From the NCBI RefSeq assembly GCF_023115355.1, contig NZ_CP096019.1:248001-312000 (forward strand): a DNA stretch of 64,000 nucleotides. Reading direction: 5' to 3'. Numbering within the stretch: position 1 is the first letter of the stretch; each line of letters starts with the position of its first letter. The notes beneath the pieces are model-generated. The model was given only the letters and a program-made list of their open reading frames with translations, did no database searches and was not told the DNA's origin. This document shows positions 43,342 through 51,488 of the stretch, in pieces. The translations under genes were made by a program, and so were the position numbers. The stretch comes from Halocatena salina. Its GTDB lineage: Archaea > Halobacteriota > Halobacteria > Halobacteriales > Haloarculaceae.

Positions 43342-44367
43342 ATGGACACCGCCGAGCGGCGGGCGCTCGTGACCCGCTACACGGAGGAGATCGTTACCGA
43401 GGAGGAACTCGATGAGTTGTTGGCCCGCGAGCAGCCAACCGTGTACATCGGCTACGCGCCGACCGGCGAGATGCATATCGGTCATTTCACCACGATCCGC
43501 AAGCTCGCGGATTTCATCCGGGCAGGATTCGACGTGACGGTGTTGATCGCGGATCTACACGCCCATTTGGACGACGAAAAGAGCCCTTTCGAACTGCTCG
43601 ATGCCAGATCACGGTACTACCGAACTGCGATCGAGGCGATGATCGAAACCGCCGGTGCGTCGGCTGACCGGCTCACGTTCGTGCGTGGAAGCGAGTTCGA
43701 ACTCGATTCGGAGTACACTCTCGAACTCCTCCAGATGGCGGCCGATACGACGATCAAACGTGCGCAACGCGCTGGCAGCGAAGTCGTCCGTCAGAGCGAA
43801 AATCCGAAGCTTGGCGGCGTGCTCTACTCGCTGATGCAGTCGCTCGACGTCGCGGCGCTCGAAGCCGACGTGGCCTACGGCGGCATCGATCAGCGAGGGA
43901 TCTACATGCTGTCCCGCGAACTGCTCCCCAAATGGGGCTATGAGAAGCCGGTGTGTGCGTTCGCGCCGTTGCTGTCTGGGCTTTCGGGTGGGAAAATGAG
44001 CGCCTCGGATGAATCCTCGAAAGTGGGTCTGACGGACGATTCCGAGGAGATTCAAGAGAAGTTAAACCAAGCGTACTGCCCACAAGGCGAGACAGAGGAC
44101 AACGGTGTACTCGAATACGTCCGCTATCTCCTCTTCCCGGTGCTCGAAGAGCGCGACAAATCCTTCCACGTTGAGCGCCCTGAGAAGTTCGGCGGCGACC
44201 TCGTGTATGAGAGCTACGAAGAACTCGAAGCGGATTTCCTCAGCGAGGAACTCCACCCACAGGATTTGAAAAACGCCGCCGCAAGCGAGATTGCCGAGAT
44301 CGTCGCCCCCGTCGGCGAGGCACTGCGAGACGATCCCGAGTTGCTCGAAACGGCCTATCCCGAGTAA
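43342..44367 (+). CDS. tyrS: Tyrosyl-tRNA synthetase
   Basis: It charges tRNA-Tyr. The 341-residue protein matches the archaeal TyrRS: YIGYAPTGEMHIGHFTTIRK with the HIGH signature (about residue 38-45), YSLMQSLDVAALEADVAYGG, the tyrosine-site motif GGIDQRGIYML, and GGKMSASDESSKVGL with the KMSAS loop near 214. No editing domain or C-terminal S4 domain is present, as is normal in archaea. The start ATG 43342 has a purine-rich GAAAGCGGGAG upstream. Confidence 0.95.
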   Translation: MDTAERRALVTRYTEEIVTEEELDELLAREQPTVYIGYAPTGEMHIGHFTTIRKLADFIRAGFDVTVLIADLHAHLDDEKSPFELLDARSRYYRTAIEAMIETAGASADRLTFVRGSEFELDSEYTLELLQMAADTTIKRAQRAGSEVVRQSENPKLGGVLYSLMQSLDVAALEADVAYGGIDQRGIYMLSRELLPKWGYEKPVCAFAPLLSGLSGGKMSASDESSKVGLTDDSEEIQEKLNQAYCPQGETEDNGVLEYVRYLLFPVLEERDKSFHVERPEKFGGDLVYESYEELEADFLSEELHPQDLKNAAASEIAEIVAPVGEALRDDPELLETAYPE

Positions 44368-44397
44368 TTGATTTGCTCGTGAGAGAAAAACACCGCC

Positions 44398-44895
44398 ATG
44401 GCCGATTGGATGGCGGAGTACAGTAACACCGATAATCCTCACGAGAGATATAAGATTCTGCGGCGTGAGATGGCCCGGCTCCGCGAAACACGGTCGTTGT
44501 TCGACCGTGAGATCGTCGCAGGGACGGTACGCAGATTGAACGAACGACAGGAAGGAGAGCTGATCGTGTTTGTAGCGAACGACTTCGGGCGACCGATGGC
44601 GTATCGCCCCGAGGACACAGGCATCGAGATACAGGACGCTGTGAGACAAGCTATTTTGGAGAACAAATACGACGAGGGGCCTGACGATCTCAATAACGCT
44701 CGACAGGAACTGCTGAAAGAGCATCCCAACGTTCACAAAGCCATCGTCGCTGAGATCAACGCTGGTACTATTCGCTACTATCTCCCGGAAGGTTCGAACA
44801 CGACGACGAATTTCATCACTGTTCGTGAGATGGTCGGACTCATCGACTACACCACGAACAGTTCACAAAGTGATGGGTTGTCGATAACCTACTAG
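44398..44895 (+). CDS. Hypothetical protein, 165 residues
   Basis: A charged soluble protein without membrane segments that I do not recognise. The N-terminal half has a run of Arg and Leu spaced like an amphipathic helix (RYKILRREMARLRETRSLFD), and the central part reads VFVANDFGRPMAYRPEDTGI. The C-terminus is Ser/Thr-rich. AT-richer codon choice than tyrS before it suggests accessory status. The next gene starts 201 bases later, and that gap holds no gene that I can see. Confidence 0.5.
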   Translation: MADWMAEYSNTDNPHERYKILRREMARLRETRSLFDREIVAGTVRRLNERQEGELIVFVANDFGRPMAYRPEDTGIEIQDAVRQAILENKYDEGPDDLNNARQELLKEHPNVHKAIVAEINAGTIRYYLPEGSNTTTNFITVREMVGLIDYTTNSSQSDGLSITY

Positions 44896-45067
44896 CGCCC
44901 GCGGTTCTTCTGTACCGATATCATACTCTCCGATACGATCGGATGACCGCTCGAAGGACCGCCGCTCAAACTGAGCAGCCTCGTCCGGAGAAAGCACCCC
45001 GGAGCCGTTTCACGGTCGCATCGTCTCTCTCAGCAGTCCTATCTACTTATCAATGATAGAAGACAAA

Positions 45068-45079
45068 TATAATATAACA
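45068..45079 (+). promoter_or_regulatory. TATA box upstream of the beta-propeller gene
   Basis: AATATAATATAA lies about 24 bases before the ATG at 45097 in an otherwise GC-rich spacer, a typical haloarchaeal leaderless promoter spacing. Confidence 0.55.
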
Positions 45080-45096
45080 GAACAAGAGTACCATAC

Positions 45097-46332
45097 ATGC
45101 CCAAAGAGCGGTCTCCAATCACCCGTCGCAAGGCCCTCGCGGTCGGTCTCAGCGCGGCCACCGGAAGCGTTGTGCTCCCTCGACGGTGGTTCATGGAGCC
45201 TGTCGAATCTACGGAGACGGTCGAGCGTACTGCGTGGCCGATGGAACGACATGATCCGGCACGAACCGGATACACACAGGCTGATGGTCCAACAGAAAAG
45301 CCAGCCGTCGCGTGGCAAACCACAGTTGGAGACGACCACTCGTTTCGGGGACTCGTTTGTTCGAGCGAGCAAGTGTATCTCTCGACGTACGACAAGCTGC
45401 TCGCGGTTGATGCAGAAACCGGAGAACCACAGTGGCAGACGAACAGACTCGGTACGCTTCCATGGACCGACGGCCTGCATCCGTGGAACGATGGCACGCT
45501 GTCGATCCAAGCGCCACCAGCACTCAGCAACGACCGGCTGTTCATCGTCTCGGGAACTACTAGAACCGTCCTATATGCTATCGATCCAGCTGACGGCAGT
45601 CCACTGTGGGGGTACGAAACGAACTTCAGTCCGGACGAGACGCTTGTTACTGACACCACGGTGTACTTCTCGTCGTTAGGCGATGAGCCACTCGTGGCTG
45701 TGGATGCCACAGCGGGACTTGAGCGCTGGAAAACGGAGGCGGGCACGGGTGTCCACCCGCAAGCGTATGCACAAGGATACGTCGTCGGCCCAGTGCTCGG
45801 TCGAGACGGACAGTTCGGTGCTGTCGAAGCGTCGTCCGGCTCCGTTGAATGGACCCGAGATATCGATAACAGTGACCTGAGCCGCGGGCCGTGCATCACG
45901 AACGACACCGTCTACTGCGGGACGGGAACGTTACATGCCCTGAATGTAGACGATGGATCGATCCGATGGAGACGGACAGTGGTGGAATCCGACACCGACC
46001 TCAGACCTGTTTCCGATGGACCGACAGTTTATCTCGCACTCGGCGGGCACGATCAGGTTCTCGCGCTCGATGGGCAGACTGGGGACGTGCAGTGGCGCAA
46101 GCAGATTCACGGACTCCTTGGCGGAAGGACAGCAACACTCACTGATGAGACACTGTACGTTGTCCTCGAACACGGCGTCGTCGCACTCGACAAAGTCACC
46201 GGAAACGAACGGTTTCGCGTGCAAGTCGGGGAGGACCACGTGTCCACATCGATCACCGCGTCAGTTCTTGCAGGCTCCACGCTGTACATTGTGCTTGACC
46301 AGACGCTGTACGCTTTCACCGACCAGTCATGA
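45097..46332 (+). CDS. Tat-exported PQQ-like beta-propeller protein
   Basis: A 411-residue protein. It starts with a twin-arginine signal (TRRKALAVGLSAATGSVVL), so it is exported folded. The remainder holds about six or seven PQQ-type blades; blade motifs such as AVDAETGEPQW, IDPADGSPLW, VDATAGLERW, ALDGQTGDVQW and ALDKVTGNERF repeat every 40-50 residues. Each is a four-strand unit with a GxxxW end. Such proteins act as exported quinoproteins or BamB-like scaffolds; a cofactor-binding residue is not obvious. It overlaps the downstream membrane gene by ATGA and is probably a unit with it. Confidence 0.85.
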   Translation: MPKERSPITRRKALAVGLSAATGSVVLPRRWFMEPVESTETVERTAWPMERHDPARTGYTQADGPTEKPAVAWQTTVGDDHSFRGLVCSSEQVYLSTYDKLLAVDAETGEPQWQTNRLGTLPWTDGLHPWNDGTLSIQAPPALSNDRLFIVSGTTRTVLYAIDPADGSPLWGYETNFSPDETLVTDTTVYFSSLGDEPLVAVDATAGLERWKTEAGTGVHPQAYAQGYVVGPVLGRDGQFGAVEASSGSVEWTRDIDNSDLSRGPCITNDTVYCGTGTLHALNVDDGSIRWRRTVVESDTDLRPVSDGPTVYLALGGHDQVLALDGQTGDVQWRKQIHGLLGGRTATLTDETLYVVLEHGVVALDKVTGNERFRVQVGEDHVSTSITASVLAGSTLYIVLDQTLYAFTDQS

Positions 46333-46751
46333 GCGACGAAAGCGCACTCCAGAACATCCGGAACGGGTTTACCAAAATTGACCAGCTCGTGACCCTCTGG
46401 ATCGCTCTTATGGGTGCTATAACCTTCGGTCTCACTGCCGTACTTTCTGTCACACTGATCAACGAGCCGTTTCGGTTGCCGCTGTACGCGAGCAGCATCC
46501 TGACAGCGTGTGCGACAGTTTTTATTTATTTTTCATATTCAGATAGCAAAACGGAACCCATCTTGCGATTCGGGTGGACGACCGCTCTCGTGTTTGCTGT
46601 GCTGGCGATGGTGACTGGATCGTTAGATCCACCGACGAGCGGGTCGCTGTACTACATCGTGACCGCCCTTTTGAGCTGGATCGCGGCGCTTGCGATCGGC
46701 TGTGTCGCCGTCTGGACCGACGACTGGCGGGAACTCCTCCCGTGGGGATAG
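46329..46751 (+). CDS. Four-TM membrane protein, partner of the propeller protein
   Basis: A 140-residue protein with four hydrophobic segments (about residues 18-38, 50-68, 78-96, 104-125), no signal peptide cleavage site and short loops. The start overlaps the stop of the beta-propeller gene by four bases. No family is recognised; the arrangement suggests it anchors or assists the exported propeller. It ends 64 bases before the aminotransferase start. Confidence 0.6.
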   Translation: MSDESALQNIRNGFTKIDQLVTLWIALMGAITFGLTAVLSVTLINEPFRLPLYASSILTACATVFIYFSYSDSKTEPILRFGWTTALVFAVLAMVTGSLDPPTSGSLYYIVTALLSWIAALAIGCVAVWTDDWRELLPWG

Positions 46752-46815
46752 CCCAAAAACGGCGAGGATTGTGAGAAAAGGCGGTGCTTATCCCTTCGAG
46801 GGGGTAGATGTGAGT

Positions 46816-47985
46816 ATGTCGGACGAGTTCCTTCTGTTGAACCCGGGACCAGTACCGCTGACAGACGACGTACGTGGGGCAATGGACGAGCCGCTGGTGT
46901 CACACCGGTCGACGGCGTTCGAAGCAACTTACGAACGCGCACAGCGCGACCTCGACTACGTCTTCAGTCAGTCCACGCTCGACGGACGGACGACGGGCAA
47001 CGGAACGAGTCTCATCCTCAACGGCACGGCGACGATGGGGATGGAGATGGCGGTGGCGAATCTCACCGACGCCGATAGTGAGATCGTCGCGCTCGTCAAC
47101 GGGAAGTTCGGGCGGCGGTTCAAGCGGATCGCGGAGCGTCACGCCCGCATCACCCCCGTCGAAGTCGCGTGGGGCGAATCGTTCGATCTCGACGCAGTCG
47201 ACCGAGCGATCACTGACGACACTGATCTCGTCACGATGGTCCACAACGAGACGAGTACGGGACTACTCAACCCGGTTGCCGAAGTCGGTGAACTCGCGTC
47301 CGAACACGACGCGCTGTTCGTTGTCGATGGGGTCACGAGCATCGGTGGCGATGCGTTCCACATCGACGATTGGCACGTTGATGTCGCGCTCACCGACGCT
47401 CAAAAAGCGCTCGCTGCTCCGCCAGGTATCAGTGCGATATACGTCACCGACCGGGCAGCAGCGGCAGCGACCGGTGAGTCGGCACCGTTCTACGAAGATC
47501 TCGATTGGCACCTCCGGAAATCAGAGGACAACCAAACGCCGTTTACCAGCGCCGTTCCGTTGTTCCGAGCGCTCGCAGTCGCCGTCGAGAACATCCGCGA
47601 GGAGGGGATGGACACCCGAATCCGCCGCCACCGACGGCAATCACGCGCGTTCCGTGCTGGGTTCGAGGCGTTCGGACTGGATTCGTTCCCGACGGTCGAG
47701 GGTCCGACTCAGCTTTCGAACACCCTCACGGCGATCGATCTGCCTGAGTCGGTGAAAGAGTCGCCTGAAGCGTTCTTCGACGCGGTTGGTGAACGAAACG
47801 TCTCCATCAGCGGCGGCCAAGCCCACCTCGGTGGCGAGATCTTCCGGGTGAGCAACATGGGGAACCTCACGGCTGAGCAGGTGCTCCGTGGCGTGCGGAC
47901 GGTCGGTGAATCTCTCACCGAGATCGGCGTCGACTGTCCGGTGACGGATGGGGTCGATGCGGCCCGACAGCAATTAGAGCTGTGA
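46816..47985 (+). CDS. Class V aminotransferase (serine/alanine-glyoxylate type)
   Basis: A 389-residue pyridoxal-phosphate enzyme that exchanges an amino group between alanine or serine and glyoxylate or a related keto acid. It begins FLLLNPGPVPLTDDVRGAMD, has HNETSTGLLNPVAEVGELAS and FVVDGVTSIGGDAFHID, with the Asp that binds the pyridine nitrogen, and the PLP lysine in ALTDAQKALAAPPG (about 201). The start ATG 46816 was selected; a GTG at 46810 could add two residues. It is followed by a convergent oxidoreductase gene. Confidence 0.9.
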   Translation: MSDEFLLLNPGPVPLTDDVRGAMDEPLVSHRSTAFEATYERAQRDLDYVFSQSTLDGRTTGNGTSLILNGTATMGMEMAVANLTDADSEIVALVNGKFGRRFKRIAERHARITPVEVAWGESFDLDAVDRAITDDTDLVTMVHNETSTGLLNPVAEVGELASEHDALFVVDGVTSIGGDAFHIDDWHVDVALTDAQKALAAPPGISAIYVTDRAAAAATGESAPFYEDLDWHLRKSEDNQTPFTSAVPLFRALAVAVENIREEGMDTRIRRHRRQSRAFRAGFEAFGLDSFPTVEGPTQLSNTLTAIDLPESVKESPEAFFDAVGERNVSISGGQAHLGGEIFRVSNMGNLTAEQVLRGVRTVGESLTEIGVDCPVTDGVDAARQQLEL

Positions 47986-48007
47986 GAACCCACGGATCGT
48001 GAGCACG

Positions 48008-48982
48008 CTATAGTTCGATTCGTTCGTTCGATTCGGAGCTTCGAACGATCGCGTCGAGAACGGCCATGTTCTTCTCGGCATCGCAGGCGTCCGTTTCGGG
48101 CGTGCTGTCGTCGGCGACACAGCGGGCGAAGTGGTTGATCTCTCGTTCGTACTGATCGACGGGATCGAAGCGTTCCGTACCGCGTCGTCCGTCGACCGTA
48201 TACTCGAGCGTCGCTTGTTCGGTGCTGTCGATGTCGAACGCCGTGTGGGTCTCGATCCAACCGTTTTCGGCCTCGATCCGGTAGTACTGCTCCATCTGTG
48301 TGTCGAAACTCGATTCGACCGTGGCACACAGCCCCGATTCGTACTCCAATAAAGCAGTCATGGCTGTGTCGACGCCAGAGTCGCGGGCGTCGTGTAACAC
48401 GCCGGTAACGGCGGCCGGGTCGCCGAGAAAGAGCCGCGCCGCGTTGATGGGATAGCAGCCCACGTCCATTAGACTCCCGCCGTCGAGCTGTGGATCGAGT
48501 CGAATGTCGTCTGGTCGCCCCCAAAGCGGATATTTGAAACCCGACCGGAACGACGTGAGCCGACCGAGCGAGTCGTCAGCGAGTTCGAGTGCTCGTCGGG
48601 TCCGGGGATGAAACCGGTACATGAATCCTTCCATCAGGATCACGTCACGATCCGCACAGTACTGTCGTAGCTCCCGGCACGCATCCGCATCGACTGCGAG
48701 CGGTTTTTCACAGAGCACGTGTAACCCGGCGTCAGCCGCCCGCTTCACCCATGTTGCATGAAGTGCGTTCGGAAGTGGGATGTACACAGCGTCCAATCGA
48801 TCATCGTCTAACATCCCCTCGTAGCTCGGATACCACTGCGGGATATCGAACGCGTCGGCGGTCGCTTGAGCCGCGCGCTCGCTCCGGGAGCTAATACATC
48901 GCAGGTGATGATCGGTTTTCTGTATCGCGGGAATAACTGCCTTTTGGGCAATACCTGCCGTACTTATCACACCGAACTCCAT
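48008..48982 (-). CDS. Gfo/Idh/MocA family oxidoreductase
   Basis: A 324-residue NAD(P)-dependent dehydrogenase of sugars or cyclitols. The Rossmann domain has GVISTAGIAQKAVIPAIQ and the family signature LHVLCEKPLAVDADACRELR (about 87-106), and the C-terminal domain has MEGFMYRFHPRTRRAL and GGSLMDVGCYPINAARLFLG with the proton-donating Tyr/Asp/His set. The substrate is not known. The ATG at 48982 removes an unrelated 77-codon extension into the next gene. It is convergent with the aminotransferase and downstream of the CBS protein. Confidence 0.9.
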   Translation of the reverse strand: MEFGVISTAGIAQKAVIPAIQKTDHHLRCISSRSERAAQATADAFDIPQWYPSYEGMLDDDRLDAVYIPLPNALHATWVKRAADAGLHVLCEKPLAVDADACRELRQYCADRDVILMEGFMYRFHPRTRRALELADDSLGRLTSFRSGFKYPLWGRPDDIRLDPQLDGGSLMDVGCYPINAARLFLGDPAAVTGVLHDARDSGVDTAMTALLEYESGLCATVESSFDTQMEQYYRIEAENGWIETHTAFDIDSTEQATLEYTVDGRRGTERFDPVDQYEREINHFARCVADDSTPETDACDAEKNMAVLDAIVRSSESNERIEL

Positions 48983-49037
48983 ACACAGAACAGCGATCCG
49001 GGTGTGTATAGTCTTTGAGAACTGGGCGCCGAGGCGA

Positions 49038-49847
49038 TCACCGGGAGTCGGACTGTAGGCGGGTCGTCGTCTCGATGAGCGGGTGGTGGGCGTAATCGAC
49101 GACAGCGATGTCGTCGATGTCCTCCAGTTCGCCTTTGCGTGCTGTTTCGGCCATACCCAACTGGACCGGCTCTTTGAGCACGATGACGTAGGCGTCCATC
49201 TCCTCGATCCCAAGGCGGGCAGCGGCTTTCACGCGATGGTGACCGTCGGCGAGCAACAGTCGTTGGCCACCGTTGTCAATCACGACCAGCGGCTCGGCCA
49301 GACCGTTTTCGAGTTCGTACACCCGACCCTCCAACTCGTCGGTGTACACCTTCCCTTGAGTCGGAATGAGCTCCGACAGCAAAACGGTCCGCCGGAGTTG
49401 GCGCATCTCGACGCCATGGATATTCTTGAGTGTCTGCACGAGTTTGTCGACCTTGCCGGGGGTTGCACGCTCGATCTGACTCCGGACGACGTCGGCGTTC
49501 GAGATGATCCCAACGAGATGCCCTGCGTCGTCGACGACCGGTAGCTTCTGAATGCCCGATCGGAGAATAACGCGCGCGGCGTCGGTAATGTCCATTTCCG
49601 GATGGGCGACGATGAGTTCCTCACTCATCACCGTGAAGATCGGATCCGCCTCCTCAGCGAGGAGGAGATCACGCGCGGTGATAATTCCCTGTACGTATCG
49701 ACCGTTACACACCGGGAATCCGCTGTGACCTTCATTCTCGGCGATGCGTCGAGCAACGTCAGCAACGGTCTCATCCGGGCTGACAGTCACGACTTCCCGA
49801 GTCATGTAATCTTTCACGCGCGGTTTGCTCCCCTCGCTGTCTTCCAT
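49038..49847 (-). CDS. CBS-pair plus ParB/SerK-like domain protein
   Basis: A 269-residue fusion. Residues about 10-125 are two CBS motifs (MTREVVTVSPDETVADVARR, then DITDAARVILRSGIQKLPVV), which bind adenine nucleotides. Residues about 150-245 form a ParB/sulfiredoxin-like domain with LLLADGHHRVKAAARLG (Asp201, His203, His204, Arg205); this motif is shared with the archaeal ADP-dependent serine kinase SerK. It may therefore be a nucleotide-regulated kinase of that family rather than a DNA-partition protein; the kinase reading is inference. The gene stands next to a DHH protein. Confidence 0.78.
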   Translation of the reverse strand: MEDSEGSKPRVKDYMTREVVTVSPDETVADVARRIAENEGHSGFPVCNGRYVQGIITARDLLLAEEADPIFTVMSEELIVAHPEMDITDAARVILRSGIQKLPVVDDAGHLVGIISNADVVRSQIERATPGKVDKLVQTLKNIHGVEMRQLRRTVLLSELIPTQGKVYTDELEGRVYELENGLAEPLVVIDNGGQRLLLADGHHRVKAAARLGIEEMDAYVIVLKEPVQLGMAETARKGELEDIDDIAVVDYAHHPLIETTTRLQSDSR

Positions 49848-49906
49848 TATATTCGTGTACGTATGTACTGGTTAAATGTTTCCCGGTCGACGTGACTGAT
49901 GGACGG

Positions 49907-51391
49907 TCACCAATAAACGGAATTAACGTCTGAAGTGTTTCGCTGCCACGATGGGCGTTCACGAATCGTCTCGAAAAATCGTTCGTCGATGACCGTCCGA
50001 ACAGTTTCGATCAATCGATCGCGTCCGTCGTCGGGAGCCTCCTCGTCTTCGATGACTCCCAAAAATCCGAGTGGGATCTGTGCGCCTGCCATGTCCGCGT
50101 GACCGCCGGCGTCACCGATCTGATCGAACGCGTCACGGAGGGTTTCACCCACGTCGAGAGGGGTACTTCGGGTCCGGGCTGAAGCATACACCGTATCGTC
50201 ACGGATGCCATAGACCAGCGTAGTCGTAACCCCATCAATGTCGAGTAACCGATCGGACGCTTGAGCGATCGCGTCTCGATCCCGAAAGAACTCCACACAG
50301 CTCGTGAGTACCGAGCCCTTGACAGTGCGATTTCGAATCGCACGACCGATCGTTTCGAACGTCTCGACGGTCATCTGGGGTTCCTCGATCTGAGCGAGAA
50401 TACCCATGTCCGCAAACGGAGTGAGATACGCCGCAGCTTCGAAATCATCGACAGCGATCTCGCGGCTGAACTGCTTCGTGTCGACCCAAATTCCGAACAG
50501 TAATCCGGTGGTGATCGGTGTCTTTGGTACGATGTCGAGTCTCTGGAAATAATCAACGAGTAGCGTGCTCGTCGCGCCGACATCGCTCCGCAGATCGACG
50601 AATCGAGCTTCGACGGGCTTTCGTGGCGGATGATGATCGATGACGATATCTACCTCAGTTCCCGGCGGAAGTGGATCGTTCACCCCCGGTCGCGCGTGAT
50701 CCACGAGCGCAATGCCGCCGTACTCGGAAAGATCGATCTCGTCACTCGCAAAATGAAGCAGATCGTAATCGAGGACGTTCACGAGCGCGCGGTTTTCCTG
50801 GTGAGTAATATCACCAGAATAACATGCGTCGGCCGAACAGTTTACTCGCTCTGCGAGATCCACCAGCGCGAGCGCGCTTGCGATCGCGTCCGGATCGGGG
50901 TTGTCGTGCATCACGACGGCGAGGCGGCCGTCGATAGCCCGGAGCGTGCGGTGGAGTTGTCGGACGCGGTGGCCTTGTCGACCGGCAGAGGCGAGTACCT
51001 GCTCTGCGATCGCTGCCCCCGGATCGATCACACGATCGGCGACCGACGACAGTTCCGAGCGAATCTCGTTGTCAGCGCTGGCACCCAGATAGGCGACGAG
51101 CATCGCCTGAGGATAGGCTGCTCGCGCCGTGTGTGCTGTCCGGTGGTTCTGGCGTGTGTCGTCGCTCGCGACTAGAATCGAATCTACGGGCGGGTTACAC
51201 ACCGATCGGAGTACCTCCGGCGAGAAGTCATCGGTCTGGACGGCTGGAATACCGTCACCGCGTAGTGTTTCGGCCCGAGCCGTGTTACGGACGATGACCT
51301 GCAACTCGCCGGGGCGCTCATCGAGTGTATCGGCCAGCAGTTGCCCGAGTGACCCACACCCAAGCACCAGCCGGGTTACCATACACTCCAT
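49907..51391 (-). CDS. TrkA-N/DHH-DHHA1 fusion (RecJ/NrnA-like phosphoesterase)
   Basis: A 494-residue protein of three parts. Residues 1-135 are a Rossmann TrkA-N domain (RLVLGCGSLGQLLADTL), residues about 150-330 a DHH phosphoesterase with VMHDNPDPDAIASALAL, IVIDHHPPRKPVE, and residues about 380-480 a DHHA1 domain with GGHADMAGAQIP. The DHH parts cleave small RNA or nucleotides such as pAp or cyclic dinucleotides, and the Rossmann part could sense NAD(P) or a nucleotide. ATG 51391 has a TATTTA box about 25 bases before it; ATG 51382 is also possible. The fusion is common in haloarchaea. It is transcribed the same way as the CBS gene. Confidence 0.85.
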   Translation of the reverse strand: MECMVTRLVLGCGSLGQLLADTLDERPGELQVIVRNTARAETLRGDGIPAVQTDDFSPEVLRSVCNPPVDSILVASDDTRQNHRTAHTARAAYPQAMLVAYLGASADNEIRSELSSVADRVIDPGAAIAEQVLASAGRQGHRVRQLHRTLRAIDGRLAVVMHDNPDPDAIASALALVDLAERVNCSADACYSGDITHQENRALVNVLDYDLLHFASDEIDLSEYGGIALVDHARPGVNDPLPPGTEVDIVIDHHPPRKPVEARFVDLRSDVGATSTLLVDYFQRLDIVPKTPITTGLLFGIWVDTKQFSREIAVDDFEAAAYLTPFADMGILAQIEEPQMTVETFETIGRAIRNRTVKGSVLTSCVEFFRDRDAIAQASDRLLDIDGVTTTLVYGIRDDTVYASARTRSTPLDVGETLRDAFDQIGDAGGHADMAGAQIPLGFLGVIEDEEAPDDGRDRLIETVRTVIDERFFETIRERPSWQRNTSDVNSVYW

Positions 51392-51488
51392 AGTGGAGTC
51401 GGCCGGTAAATACTTCTTCTTTCAGTTCCCACATCGTGCGCTTTCGTGAGTCGCGCTTCGACGGGACGAAATAAAACGGTAGCCGCGT

